A DNA stretch of 13,982 nucleotides from Acephala macrosclerotiorum (GCA_014904845.1 MU119893.1:1-13982), one strand, 5' to 3'; shown: positions 1 to 10,440, numbered from the stretch's first letter. The notes: a model not told the origin generated them from the letters alone. Numbers and translations are program-made.

Positions 1-2940
1 AATATAAAATTATTTATTTAAAATTTTTAAAATTTTTTATTTGAGATTAATATTATAATATTTTAATTACATATATTAATACGTTTTAAAAACTTTTCTC
101 GTAAAAATAAATAAATTTTACAATTTTTAATCATTTAAAACGTAAAAATATTTGTTTACTTTTTTTATATAATTTTTTTATAAATATAAAAACTTATAAT
201 TCTTTTCGATTTTATTAATAAATTTCTTTTTTTCAAATTTACATGTTCTTTATTTTCAAAATTCAATTAATTTATTATATTATTTTTTTATGTACAAATT
301 TTACAATTTTAATTTTTATTTTCGAAATTCTTACAATATTATTATTATATTTCAAAAAAATATTTTATTAAATCTCAAAAATACGAATTTCACACACAAA
401 AAACGAAACGAAAATAATTATAATACGTTTATATAAATTGTATAACGCAATCTCAATAATTTATAGAAAACTATTAATAGATTATTACTTAAAAAGAAAA
501 CAATTACAATTAATAATATTAATAATAAACTTATAAAAATTAAAAATATAATAAAAAAAGTTTTAATTAAATAAAAAAAAAAAATTGAAAATAATATTAT
601 TTTAAGATTTTTTAAAAAAATTTTAAAACAATATATAACTTTAAATAAAAATTTTCTTTTTAAAGTAAATAAAATTAAAAAATTGTATATCGCGTTTCAA
701 TAAACTCGATCTAATCTAATTAAAACTTTTAATAATATATTTAAATATTACAATTAAAAAACTTTTTTTCGAATTTAAATATTTCAACAATTTATCGAAA
801 GTTTTATTAATAAATTTTATAGTAAATATATATATCAAAAACTCAAATAAATATTTCATATAAAGCGTTTTACGTCTCGCAAAATTATTAAAATTATTAA
901 TATAATTATTATCGAAAAAAACAAAATTTACAATATACTATTTACAAAAATATTTTTTCAATCTATCAATTACAAAAAAACGTTAATATACTTAAAAAAT
1001 ACAAACAACAATCTAATAATTACAAATTTAAATAAAATAAATTTAAAAAAATTACATTTTACTTTTTACTTCTACAAATTTTTAATAATTAAAAAATATA
1101 CTAAAAAACTTTTTTCGATCTTTATAAATAAATCTAAAAAATAATCGATTATTACTATTAATAATATAAATATTCAAAACACTAAATTTCAAAAAACTAT
1201 TAACGTTAATACTTTATTTCTTTAATCAATTTTATTAATTAACAATAATAATAACAATAATAATAACGACAATAACAATATTACTATTATTAATCTTTCT
1301 ATACAAAACTTTTTACTTTCTCAAATTTTTTAAACTTCTCGAACTTTTCAATTTACTTTTTTCTCTATTTCAATCTCTACGCCAATCAAACTCAAAAAAT
1401 CTACTATTAATAATAAAAAATATTACAATATATTTACGTTTATACTAAAAAAACACAAAATTATTATTATTTTATCGCAATCTAATATTACTTTATTCTA
1501 ATTAACTCACGAACTTTAATTAAATAATATACATTCAATAATTAATTACACATATAATATAAACAATATTTAAAAATCAAAAATTGCTTTTTTTAATACT
1601 TTAAATTTCATTAATCACATTAAAATTTAAATACTATTTACAATACTTATAAATATTCATTCATTAAACAACTTTATTAAATTTACTATATAATATTTTA
1701 CAAAAATTTTAATTTGTACTTTAAAAACGACAAAAAATAAATTGAAAATATAAAATATAATTATTCAAAATTTATAAATTATATACTAAAAAAAAAAATT
1801 TTCAATTTATTTAAATCTATTTTAATACTCATTTCTAATTTATAAATATCTCTACTATTTTTCAATATAAACAAAAAATATTAACAAAAAATCGATTCTA
1901 ATTTTCGCGAATTTTTATCGTTTTTATTTTTATTTTCTCAATCAAATTACTTATTAATTTAAAAATTGTAATAATTTTTACTTTATAAAATTTTTTCAAA
2001 TAAACGAAAAAAAAAAATATTTTATTACTTTTTCTCAAAAAAATTAATATATTGAAATTTTATTATTAACGAACTTTTTTCAACGAATTTTTTTTTTTAT
2101 ATAATACGTATTTTCTTTTTATCGTTCAACTTTTGTAAACAAATTTCAAATTATAATTATTATTTTATCGATTTTCTAAAAACTATTCTTTTTATTTTAT
2201 TACTTTTTTTTAATTTATTAAATTTTATTAAAACAATAAAATTAATCAATTTTTTTACAAAAAAAAAATAAATATATTTTAAAACTTAAATTTATTATAC
2301 ATTAAACTTTTTTTTTTTAGTAAATTCCAAATAATTTATTCGCGATTTAACGACTATAAAAAAACAATAAATTAATTATTTCAATTTTCTAAAAAAATTA
2401 TTTAAATAAATTTTTTTTTAATATTAAAAATCGAATTTTAATTAAAAAATTTTTAAAATAAATTTAATTAAACATTATAAAAAAAAAACTTTAAAAATTA
2501 AAATTATACGTTTATAAAATAAAAACTTTTATCGATCGAAAATACGTTGAAAATTTTAAATATTTTAATTTTTTTATTTTACTTTTTATAAATTTAATAC
2601 TTATTAATACTAATAAAAAAATTATTAATAATATTACTTATAAAAAATTCAAAAAAATTTATAATAAATTTCAAATTCTTTTTAAAAATCGATTTCGAGA
2701 ATTTTTTAACAATAAATCTTTTTTTAATAATATTCAATTTAAAAAAATCGATATAATTTTTAATATAATTCACTATATAAAACTTTTAAATTATTTTATT
2801 ATTTAATATAAGATTTTTTAATAATTAAATTATTAAAATTCGTTTAATAATAAATATTTGTATATTTATTAATAAAAACAAATTATAATTCAAATTAAAT
2901 TAGTTTTTTAATATTTTAAAATAAAAAAAATAAAAATATT
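1..2940. repeat. RIP-degraded, C-skewed AT-rich block, no intact gene
   Basis: No open reading frame of gene length exists on either strand. On the + strand G is almost absent except in CpG: in 1321-1380 there are about 14 C but a single G, and it is in CpG; in 361-420 all three G are in CpG. This is what results if the minus strand lost nearly all non-CpG C to T while the plus strand lost fewer. I infer a decayed repeat whose better-preserved G content lies on the minus strand. Some minus-strand stretches stay open if TAA, TAG and TGA are read as mutated CAA, CAG and CGA, but I recognise no protein family with confidence. I found no homology to the rest of the window. It could be a retrotransposon internal region; this is a guess from context. 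Confidence 0.6.
1241..1279. repeat. Degenerate AAC/AAT trinucleotide microsatellite
   Basis: Thirteen consecutive triplets alternate between AAC and AAT, with one GAC. The simplest reading is an (AAC)n, equivalently (CAA)n, microsatellite in which about half the CpA sites became TpA. The array interrupts an otherwise non-repetitive stretch. It could once have coded a homopolymer tract, but no reading frame around it supports that. Confidence 0.7.
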
Positions 2941-3274
2941 TTTTAATAATAAATTTTTTTTTAAATGCGAAATTGAGAGATTGATAATATTTATAGAAAA
3001 TAATTAAAAGTATTTAATTATTTTTAATAATGAATTTAAGTTTGAAATTCGTTTACTTTTTTTCTTTTTATTAAATTTAAAAAAAAAAAGAAAATAAATT
3101 ACAAAAAAGTTTAATATTAATAAAAATATTGAAAAAATTGTCAAATTTTTGAAAAAGGACGACGATGATTTAAAAAATCTCGAGCTTTGAATTTTTTATT
3201 TAAAGCGAGTTTTTTTTCTTTTTTTAGTTCTTTTTTTCGAAACTCGAAACGAGCTCGTTATATAGGAAAACGAT
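2941..3274. other. G-skewed, less mutated segment before repeat S; no gene seen
   Basis: The base skew reverses here: G outside CpG becomes common (TG, AG, GA) while C becomes rare. The segment is richer in G+C than its surroundings, especially 3150-3260, and includes GGACGACGATGA at about 3157-3168 and CTCGAGC at about 3179-3185. A 28-codon stop-to-stop frame around 3100-3190 ends in an acidic run, but it has no start codon and no support as a gene. I see no counterpart of this segment elsewhere in the window, which fits single-copy or low-copy sequence that suffered less mutation. Confidence 0.45.
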
Positions 3275-3530
3275 TATAGTGAGATTATATATTTTCTCTT
3301 CAAAAATCCTTGTAAAATAACTAGTTTCGAGAGTAGTATTGATTACGTGTTTTTTAGTACATAAAGAACTTTCGCTTATTATAAACTAATTAACAATTTT
3401 TTCTATTTCTATTTTGATTGATTGATTGATTTACGAATTACGAATTACTTCGAATAAATCTAGTCCACTGACTAAAACGAACTGATTTACGATTGAATTT
3501 TTTTACTTTGTACTCTATTGCCTTTCTACA
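3275..3530 (+). repeat. Direct repeat S, copy 1 (less mutated; LTR-like end)
   Basis: This segment aligns in the same orientation with 13454-13699, about 10.17 kb downstream. Shared landmarks in order are TTATAAACTAATTAA, two TTACGAA units in tandem, TTCGAATAAAT, AAAACGAA and ATTGAATTTTTTT. Copy 1 keeps many C and G bases, such as AATCTAGTCCACTGAC at 3457-3472, that are T or A in copy 2. Similarity ends at TTCTACA, exactly where the left copy of element E begins. The ...TACA end resembles the 3' end of an LTR (TG...CA), but no matching TG start shared by both copies was found, so the LTR identity is uncertain. The alternative is a dispersed host or transposon repeat. Confidence 0.7.
3416..3431. 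repeat. (GATT)4 tetranucleotide repeat within S copy 1
   Basis: Four perfect GATT units. At the equivalent point of S copy 2 (about 13590-13600) the tract reads as AATT units and is 8 bp shorter. That indicates both slippage and G-to-A change. Confidence 0.85.
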
Positions 3531-3880
3531 ATATTTATTTCAATATTAATAATTTTTTTTTTATAAAAAGAATATCATTGTTTTTAATAATTTAAACGAA
3601 TAAAACATTTTTTTTTTTATTATATATTGTAAATATGTAAAATTTGTTAATTTTAATACAAATAAAAATAATAAAAAAATAGAAATTATATAATTAAACA
3701 TTGAAAATAATATTAATTTATTAATATTGTTTTTAAAATTCGTTAAAATTTATAAATTTCGAATTTGAAAAAAAAAAATTATTTTTAATTTAAAAATTTA
3801 AATAATAATAATATTAAAACAATTATTTTTTTAATTATTTTTTTTTTATTATTTTTTTTTTTTAATTTATATTTTTATTC
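3531..3880 (+). repeat. Outer terminal inverted repeat of left element E
   Basis: Read inward, the end runs AATATT...AATATTAATA followed by a T-tract. It then has a block containing AATTATATAATTAAAC (about 3684-3699), GTTTTTAAAATTCG (3729-3742) and a long T-rich tract at 3825-3870. The same order is found at 10046-10440 on the + strand and at 13200-12850 on the minus strand, so three copies of this terminus occur in the window. The T-rich tract marks the inner limit of the repeat. Confidence 0.7.
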
Positions 3881-4622
3881 GTACTTTGAAATAATTAATA
3901 TTTAAAAACTTTTTTAAAGTTTTATTGAAAATTGATTTTATTATAATATTTATCGAATTATTTTAATTATTAATTTATTTGATTTTTTATAATTTTTTTC
4001 GTTCGTATAATTATTATAAAATTATAATATCGATTATTAAACGCTTTTTTTTAATTGTTTCGAGTTTAATTAAATACTCGTAAAATAAATATAAATCAAT
4101 ATATACGATTATTAAAATATTAAAAAAATCGAATTATTTTATAATTATATTTATAATAAATTCAATTATTATTATTATATTGATTTTTTTTATTATTTTA
4201 TATATTTTTAAAATTAATACGCTTTTAGTAATTCGTTTGTTTTTAATAGAATTATAATAAATAAATAAAGATTTAATTTCGAATTTTTTATTATTTTGTT
4301 TATTTTTATTTGTAAAAATAATTTTATATTTAATTTAAAAATTAAAATTTTTATTATTTACGAATAATTTATTAATAAAAGCGAAAATTTTTATTATTAA
4401 TAAATTTATAATAATATATTTAAATTTTTAATTTATTATTTTAATTTTTTATTTAATATAATAATTTTATTTTCGATCGAATTTTAATATTAAATAATAA
4501 TAAATAAATTGAAAATTATTTCGAATTAATAAATTATAACGATATAAATATTTTAAATATATTATTTTTTATATTTAATTTGTATATTTAATAATTTGAA
4601 ATCTATTAATTTAAATTTTTTA

Positions 4623-4630
4623 TTTTAATT
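4623..4630. repeat. Possible target-site duplication, left side
   Basis: TTTTAATT here and again at 8111-8118 bracket the segment unique to the left copy. The uninterrupted right copy has one equivalent octamer (TTTCAATT on its minus strand, near 12066). This is what an 8-bp duplication would look like, but in such AT-rich DNA an 8-bp match is weak evidence. Confidence 0.35.
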
Positions 4631-6059
4631 TTCTTATATCAAATTAATATATATTTATTAAAAATCAATAAAATTTTTAATATAAAAATTACTTTGAGTT
4701 TTACTATAAATTTAATTTTTTTAAATTGATTTTTTTCGAAATTAAAAAACTTTTTTTTTATTAATATAAACGTATTATTCGTTTATATTTTAATAATATT
4801 AAATATTTTTTTTTTAATTGTAATTAATAAACAAAAATCGTATATAAATGTAATTATTAATAATTTCTTTTTATAGTATTTATAATATATAATTTATTAA
4901 TATATTTTCGTTTTTATTATTTTATATAATAATTAATAAATAAAAATAATAAATTTATTTTAATAAATATACAAATATTAATTATTGAAAATTAATTATC
5001 GATTGTATATATATTTATATAATATTATAAAATTATATTTTAATTATTTTATTTAAAAATTAAATTAAAAAAAGTATTAATACGATAATAATTTATTAAT
5101 TAATTTTTTGAATAATCGAAAATTATATAAAAATAATTTTTTTTTATTATTATTATATTTTTAAATTATTAGTTTTAATTTTTCATATGAATTATTAATA
5201 GTTTTATTTTTGATTTTATTAATTAATTTCGAATTAAAAATACAAACGTTAATATATTTAATAAAATCGAATTTAACAAATTAAAAAAAATTTTTTGTAA
5301 TCAAATTATTAATTTTTTAAACGATATTTTAAATATAGTAATTATTTTTTTTTTTTTGTAATTATAATAAAAACTTTTTATTAATTTTTTTTATATTTGT
5401 AATAAATATTATAAATATTTTATTTTTGTTTTTAATAATAATAATAAACGTATTATTAAAGTTTTTATTATTGTTTTCGTTTTTAATAAATTAATAATAT
5501 TTATTTTATTATAGTTTTTTATCGAATATTTTTTTATTATTATATAAATTTTTCGATCGTTTTTAATCGTATTATTTTATTAGTAATTTATTATTTAAAT
5601 TTTTTTGATTTAATTTATAAAATAAAAAAAATATAAAAAATAATTTTTTATTAATAGTTTTTTTATAAAGTATTTTTTTTTTATATAGTAAAATTTAATT
5701 ATTATTAAACGAAATTTAATTAATTTATAAAATATATTAATTATATATATTTTTTTATTTGTTATTAATAATTTGTATAATTTTTTTTAATTTTTTTTTT
5801 TATTAAATATATACGTTCAAAAAAATTAATAAATTCAAAATAAATTTTATATTTAAATTATTTTTTATTATAAATACGTTTGTAATTTAATGTTTAATAT
5901 ATAAATATTATATTTTTTTAGTAATTATACGAATTGTTTCAATTTTTTTAATTATTAATAAAAATAGTACGTTTTTAGTAATTATTTTAAAATATATTTT
6001 AAAGATTAATAATATTAATATAATTTTATTTAATTTTATTAAATCGTTTATTATTTTAA

Positions 6060-6083
6060 TTATTATTTGTAAAATCAATTTTT
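6060..6083 (+). repeat. 24-bp exact direct repeat, unit 1
   Basis: Identical over 24 bases to 6386-6409, with GTAAAATCAATTTTT as the less AT-monotonous core. The units are 326 bp apart. The flanks are only weakly similar, so this may be the remnant of a longer internal duplication. Confidence 0.7.
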
Positions 6084-6385
6084 TATCGATTTATTCGTTA
6101 ATAAATTCGTTTTAAATAATCTCGTAAATTTATTATAATAAAATGTAATATTTTTTCTTTTTTTTATATTATTATAAATTTCAATAAAAAAAATTTTAAT
6201 TTTAATTATTATTGTTTTTATATATTATTAAAATTTTATAAACAAAAATTTTTTTTTTACGTTATAAACGAAATAATTCGATAGTTTTTAATATATATCG
6301 ATTTAATATATTCGAAAAATATTTTATATTATTTTTATAAATATATTTTTTAAAAATTTCATTATTTAAAATATTGTTATTAAAT

Positions 6386-6409
6386 TTATTATTTGTAAAA
6401 TCAATTTTT
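6386..6409 (+). repeat. 24-bp exact direct repeat, unit 2
   Basis: Second unit of the repeat at 6060-6083, in the same orientation. After the match the sequence reads CGTTC here and TATCG in unit 1. Confidence 0.7.
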
Positions 6410-6637
6410 CGTTCAAATATAAAATATTAATAATAATAAAATAATTAAATTTATAATTATTTTATAAAATAAATTTGAATTTTTTAAATAATTTATTATA
6501 TATTTAATATTTATATCGTATTTTGTATATTAAATTTTTTTTAATAAATATTCGAATTGTTAATATAATTATTATAATTCGATTTTAATAAAATAATTTC
6601 AAATTAAATTTTTTTTTTATTAATATAATAATATTTA

Positions 6638-6679
6638 AAAATGTTTTTATTTTTATATTATTAAAATGTTTTTATTTTT
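6638..6679 (+). repeat. 25-bp-period tandem duplication
   Basis: AAAATGTTTTTATTTTT occurs at 6638-6654 and again at 6663-6679, offset 25 bp. It looks like a simple local duplication with no evident function. Confidence 0.6.
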
Positions 6680-8096
6680 TTTAAATTAAAATATTTTTAA
6701 AATTATCGAATTTAATTTTTATTTTATTTATATTTTAAATATAAAATAAAAATATATTAATTTAAATTATTTTTTATAATAATATCGTTTTTTATTAAAT
6801 CGAATTTTGTATATATTAATTGTTAATATATTTAATTAAATTCTATTATTGATTTTTTATAGTACTCGAAATTGTAATTAATCAATAATTAATATTTTTA
6901 CAATTTTATTGTTTAATATAATTTTTTAAAAAACTTTAAACGAATATTAATTTTCAAATATAAATATTGAATTTTTATTGAATTATTATAATAATAAATT
7001 GAATATATTTTTTTTTCGTAATAATATAACGTATAAATTAATTATTTAAATATTATTAATTTTTTCAAATACAATAAAATAAATTTTATTTGTATTTTTT
7101 ATTTTTATATTTATTAATAATTAATCGATTTTTTCAATTTTATTATTTTTTAAAAAACTTTTTAAATTTTCGTATTTAATAAAAAAATTTTAATAATAAA
7201 TCGTTATAATATTACAATTAATAATATATTAAATATATTATTAAAATTTAAAATATATTTATTATTGTTTTTTTATTATATATTTTATTAATTAATAATT
7301 TGATTTATTATAAATATAGTATTTTTTTTGATAAAAATTTTTAATAATTATAATTCGTATAATAATTATTATTGTTTCGAAATAATTTTTTATTTTTTTT
7401 ATCAAATTAAAAAAATCGAAAAATTGAAATTAATTTATATTTATATTTTTTTATTACGTTTTTCGTATATTTAATCGATTTAATTTTAATTGATTTTATT
7501 ATAATTATTATTATATTATTATACTTTTTATAAATATATTATAATATCGATTATAAATCGTAATTCACTATAAATACTTTTAAATATATTTATAAATTTA
7601 TAAAATACAAAATTACATTTTTTAATATTTTTATAAATATTAATAATTTGATTTTATATAGTATTCATTTAATAAATTACGTTAAATTTATTGAAATTAA
7701 TTAAAAAATAATTAAAAATATTTCAATTTCGTTTTTAATTAATTAACAATAATAATTTATAATAATATCGTTTTTTTTTATAAAAATATATATAATTATC
7801 AATTTTTATTCGTTTTAAAATATATTTGAATTTTATTTATTATTATTATAAAATTATAATTTTTTTTTGCAATTTTATCGTAATAAAATAAATTTATACA
7901 ATTTTTAAATATAATAAAAAATGTTTTATCGTATTAATTTTTTAATAATTATAGAAAATTTATAATTTAATATTAAAAATATTAAATAATTTTTTATTAT
8001 ATTTTTTATTATTATTAATATATATTTTTATTAAATTCGTAAACGATTTTATTAATATACTTTGTAAAAATTAAAAATTATTATATTAAAAATTGT

Positions 8097-8110
8097 CGTT
8101 TAATTAAACG
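8097..8110. repeat. 14-bp perfect palindrome at the insertion edge
   Basis: CGTTTAATTAAACG is perfectly self-complementary and lies at the last bases of the segment unique to the left copy. It resembles the AAACGTTTAATT repeat found inside element E at 11210-11258, but here it is outside the region shared by the two copies. It may be coincidental. Confidence 0.5.
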
Positions 8111-8118
8111 TTTTAATT
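8111..8118. repeat. Possible target-site duplication, right side
   Basis: TTTTAATT matches 4623-4630. Homology with the right copy of element E resumes at this octamer. Confidence 0.35.
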
Positions 8119-8850
8119 AAAATTTATATTTTTTTGATTTTATAAATTATTTTATTAATATATTAATTAATAAAATTATCGATTTAAAAATTGAATATTT
8201 GAAAATTGTATATTAAAATATTATATATTCGAAGTTTAAATTCTATAAAATTAAATATTTAAAATGTTTTAAATTTAAAAATATTGTAATTATAAAAATA
8301 AATTATTTTAAAAAGTAATATTTTTATTTCGAGTAATTTTTTTTCGAATATTGTTTGAATTTTATTTAAATTTAAAATAAAATACGTTTTATTAAATTAT
8401 TATTTCGTTTTTAATTTATTCGTAGTATTTTTTTTATTTATTATAATACTCGCAAATAATTTTATAATTCGTTTTTCGTTTTTCGATATTTATATTTTTT
8501 ATTCGTATAAAACTTTTTATAAATTTCGAATAAAAATTAATATTTTTTTAATAAATATTTCTTTTGTTTATTTATTGAAATTATTTTTAAAAAATTTTAA
8601 TATAATATAATTCGTATATTCATTGAATTTATAATATTTAATATTAAATACAATAAAAATATTTATTATTATTTTATTTAAATTTTTATTTATTATATTA
8701 ATTAATAAATTTTATATTTTTTTTTTTATATTAGATTTTTTTTTTTTAGATATTATTTTAAAAAATAATAAATAATTGATTTTATATATAATTTTGTAAT
8801 TGATTTAAATATTTTTAATAAAATTAAATAATAGAAATAAATAAATTAAA

Positions 8851-8886
8851 TATAAAAACAAATATAAAAATAAATATAAAAACGAA
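8851..8886. repeat. 12-bp satellite in left element E, three units
   Basis: Three tandem units of TATAAAAACGAA, with CA or TA replacing CG in two of them. The reverse-complement array in the right copy (11286-11347) has about five units, so the number of units changed after the copies separated. Confidence 0.75.
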
Positions 8887-8917
8887 TATACGTTTTTGAA
8901 AAATAAATATTTTCGAT

Positions 8918-8963
8918 AAACGTTTAATTGAACGTTTTATTAAATATTTGTAATAAACGTTTT
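8918..8963. repeat. Four AACGTT-centred sites, left element E
   Basis: Nine-base sites of the form AAACGTTTA start at 8918, 8930, 8942 and 8955, a spacing of 12, 12 and 13 bp. The third has decayed to AAATATTTG (CG to TA). The right copy has four matching sites with the same spacing on the opposite strand. Each core is palindromic, as expected for a site bound by a dimeric protein; no binding protein is known, and a simple satellite is equally possible. Confidence 0.65.
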
Positions 8964-9672
8964 CTATAAAATGTTTTTCAATAATAGTTTGTAAAGACTT
9001 TATATAATCGTAATTTAATATTAATATATTGTTTGATCGATTGAATTGAAATTGTAGAATATAAATATAATTGAAATAAAAAATAAAAAATAATATCGAT
9101 TTAATATAATATTTAAAATCAAATAATAAATATAGTAATTTAATTAATTATTTGATTAAACTTTTCGTAAAATAATATTATTTTACGTAATAAACACAAA
9201 TTTAAATTGATTTTTTAAGAGTTCGAATTTTTTTATAATTAATCTTTTTAAGTTTTTAAAAAACAATTAAATATCTCAATCTCGTTTCTATAGAAAAAAA
9301 TAATAAAACTTTTTTATAATTCAATAATTTTTAGTAATATTCGATCGAGATTTTTTAATACTTTTTATAATAAATTTATTAATACTTTTAATTTATTGTA
9401 TTTTGTTTTTTTTAATAAATTTTTATTAATTTGTAATTAAAAATAATTATTAATCAATATTAATATTATATTAAAAATATCGAATTTACTAATAAAGTAA
9501 TTTAAATATACGTAAATTTTTTTTTTGAATTTTAATATACGTATTGATTTATAATTAATTAAAATTATTTAAAAAATGAAACTCGAAATATAAAAATTTT
9601 ATTTCGAAAATAAAAATAAAATAATACTAATTATATGCGATTTCGAATTACATGTAAATATTATATAATATA

Positions 9673-10045
9673 TAAAAAAATAAAATTTCTTATAATAATT
9701 AATAAATATAAAAAATAATTTCAATTATATTATAATATTTAATATTATATAATAAATTAATTAATAATCGAATAATTTAATAATTTTAAATTTATTAATC
9801 GTATTATAAAATATTATAAAATAATTAATTATTCGTATAATATCGTTTTTAAATAAATTTTTTTTTTAATATATAGTAAATATTTTAATAATTCGAGTTT
9901 TTATAAATAAAATACTTTTTTTCGTTTTAATTCGTCGTTAATTTTTTATAATTTATTCGATCGTTATCGATTATATTAAAATTGAAAAATATAATTTTAA
10001 TTTTAATATAATTAAATTAGTTTTAATATAATTTAATATTATATA
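9673..10045. other. Spacer between the two E copies; nothing recognised
   Basis: This 373 bp does not align with the part of the right copy (10046-10503) that should occupy this place in the left copy, nor with repeat S. Its first part is among the most AT-rich sequence in the window, with about three G or C per 60 bases at 9721-9780. The second part carries a cluster of CpG, such as TTCGTCG and TTCGATCG, around 9930-9970. No gene, repeat or terminator is visible. Confidence 0.5.
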
Positions 10046-10440
10046 TAATTATTATTTTAATATTAATAATTTTTTTTGATTAAAATAATTAATTTAATTA
10101 AATTAATATTTTTATTATAAATCGTTATTACGTAAAATTTATTAATATTTCAATATAAAAATTAAAAATTATATAAAAATTATATAATTAAACTTTAAAA
10201 ATAATATTAATAAATTAATATATTTTTGAAATTTATTAAAAATTATAAATATTGAAATTAAAAAAGAATTTATTTTTAATTTTATAAATTAAATAATTAT
10301 AATAATATTAAAAACGTAATATAAAAACATTTTTTTATTTTATTTTTTTTTTAATAAATTTTATTTTTTTTCTTTCGATTATTTATATTTTTTTTATTTT
10401 TTTTACGTTTATTATTTTTAATAATTTTTTTATATATATA
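10046..10440 (+). repeat. Left terminal inverted repeat of right element E
   Basis: Reading right, it contains ATATTAATAATTTTTTTT (about 10062-10080), ATTACGTAAAATTTATTAATATTT (key piece ACGTAAAA, 10131-10138), ATTATATAATTAAACTTTAAAA (key piece TAATTAAACTTT) and a T-rich tract from about 10330. The same landmarks appear on the minus strand of 12850-13200 in the same order, differing mainly by transitions such as AACAACGCTAATAAAC there against AATAATATTAATAAAT here. Confidence 0.75.

Larger units (their letters stand above)
4631..8110. mobile_element. 3.48 kb segment interrupting left element E (probable nested insertion)
   Basis: This segment is absent from the otherwise collinear right copy, so it is either an insertion into the left copy or a deletion in the right one. 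The candidate 8-bp duplication at its edges favours insertion. No gene, long terminal repeat or clear terminal inverted repeat was found. The mutation pattern is extreme: nearly every C is in CpG (all four in 5521-5580). It contains a 24-bp exact direct repeat (6060-6083 and 6386-6409), a short tandem duplication (6638-6679), and ends in a 14-bp palindrome. The family is unknown. Confidence 0.5.
3531..9672 (+). mobile_element. Element E, left copy: interrupted and lacking its inner end
   Basis: Two blocks, 3531-4630 and 8111-9672, align in order with the reverse complement of the right copy (13200 down to about 12095, then about 12095 down to 10503). The block lengths agree: about 1100 against 1105 bp, and 1562 against 1592 bp. 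Between them this copy holds 3.48 kb that the right copy lacks. At the inner side, homology stops at about 9672, so the terminal inverted repeat expected there (about 457 bp in the right copy) is missing. The outer terminus is present and matches both termini of the right copy. No open frame survives. Long terminal inverted repeats suggest a DNA transposon, possibly Mutator-like, or a non-autonomous derivative; no transposase was recognised. Confidence 0.7.

Noticed and set aside
940..975. Minus-strand frame resembling the start of a Ty3-type integrase core (V-I-D-R-L-K-K-Y).
   Set aside because: Only about eight residues fit. The expected downstream integrase motifs could not be read in the same frame, and AT-rich sequence gives many chance matches. 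A profile search on a mutation-corrected consensus would decide.
1320..1410. Relatively open minus-strand stretch with many charged residues.
   Set aside because: It contains stops and matches no family I recognise. It may be a coding remnant but cannot be called a gene or a specific pseudogene.
3100..3190. 28-codon open frame ending in an acidic run followed by a leucine-rich tail.
   Set aside because: It has no start codon and no conservation evidence, and it is too short.
4000..9000. Many matches to AT-rich replication origin or TATA-like consensus motifs.
   Set aside because: At about 90% A/T such matches are expected everywhere and carry no information.
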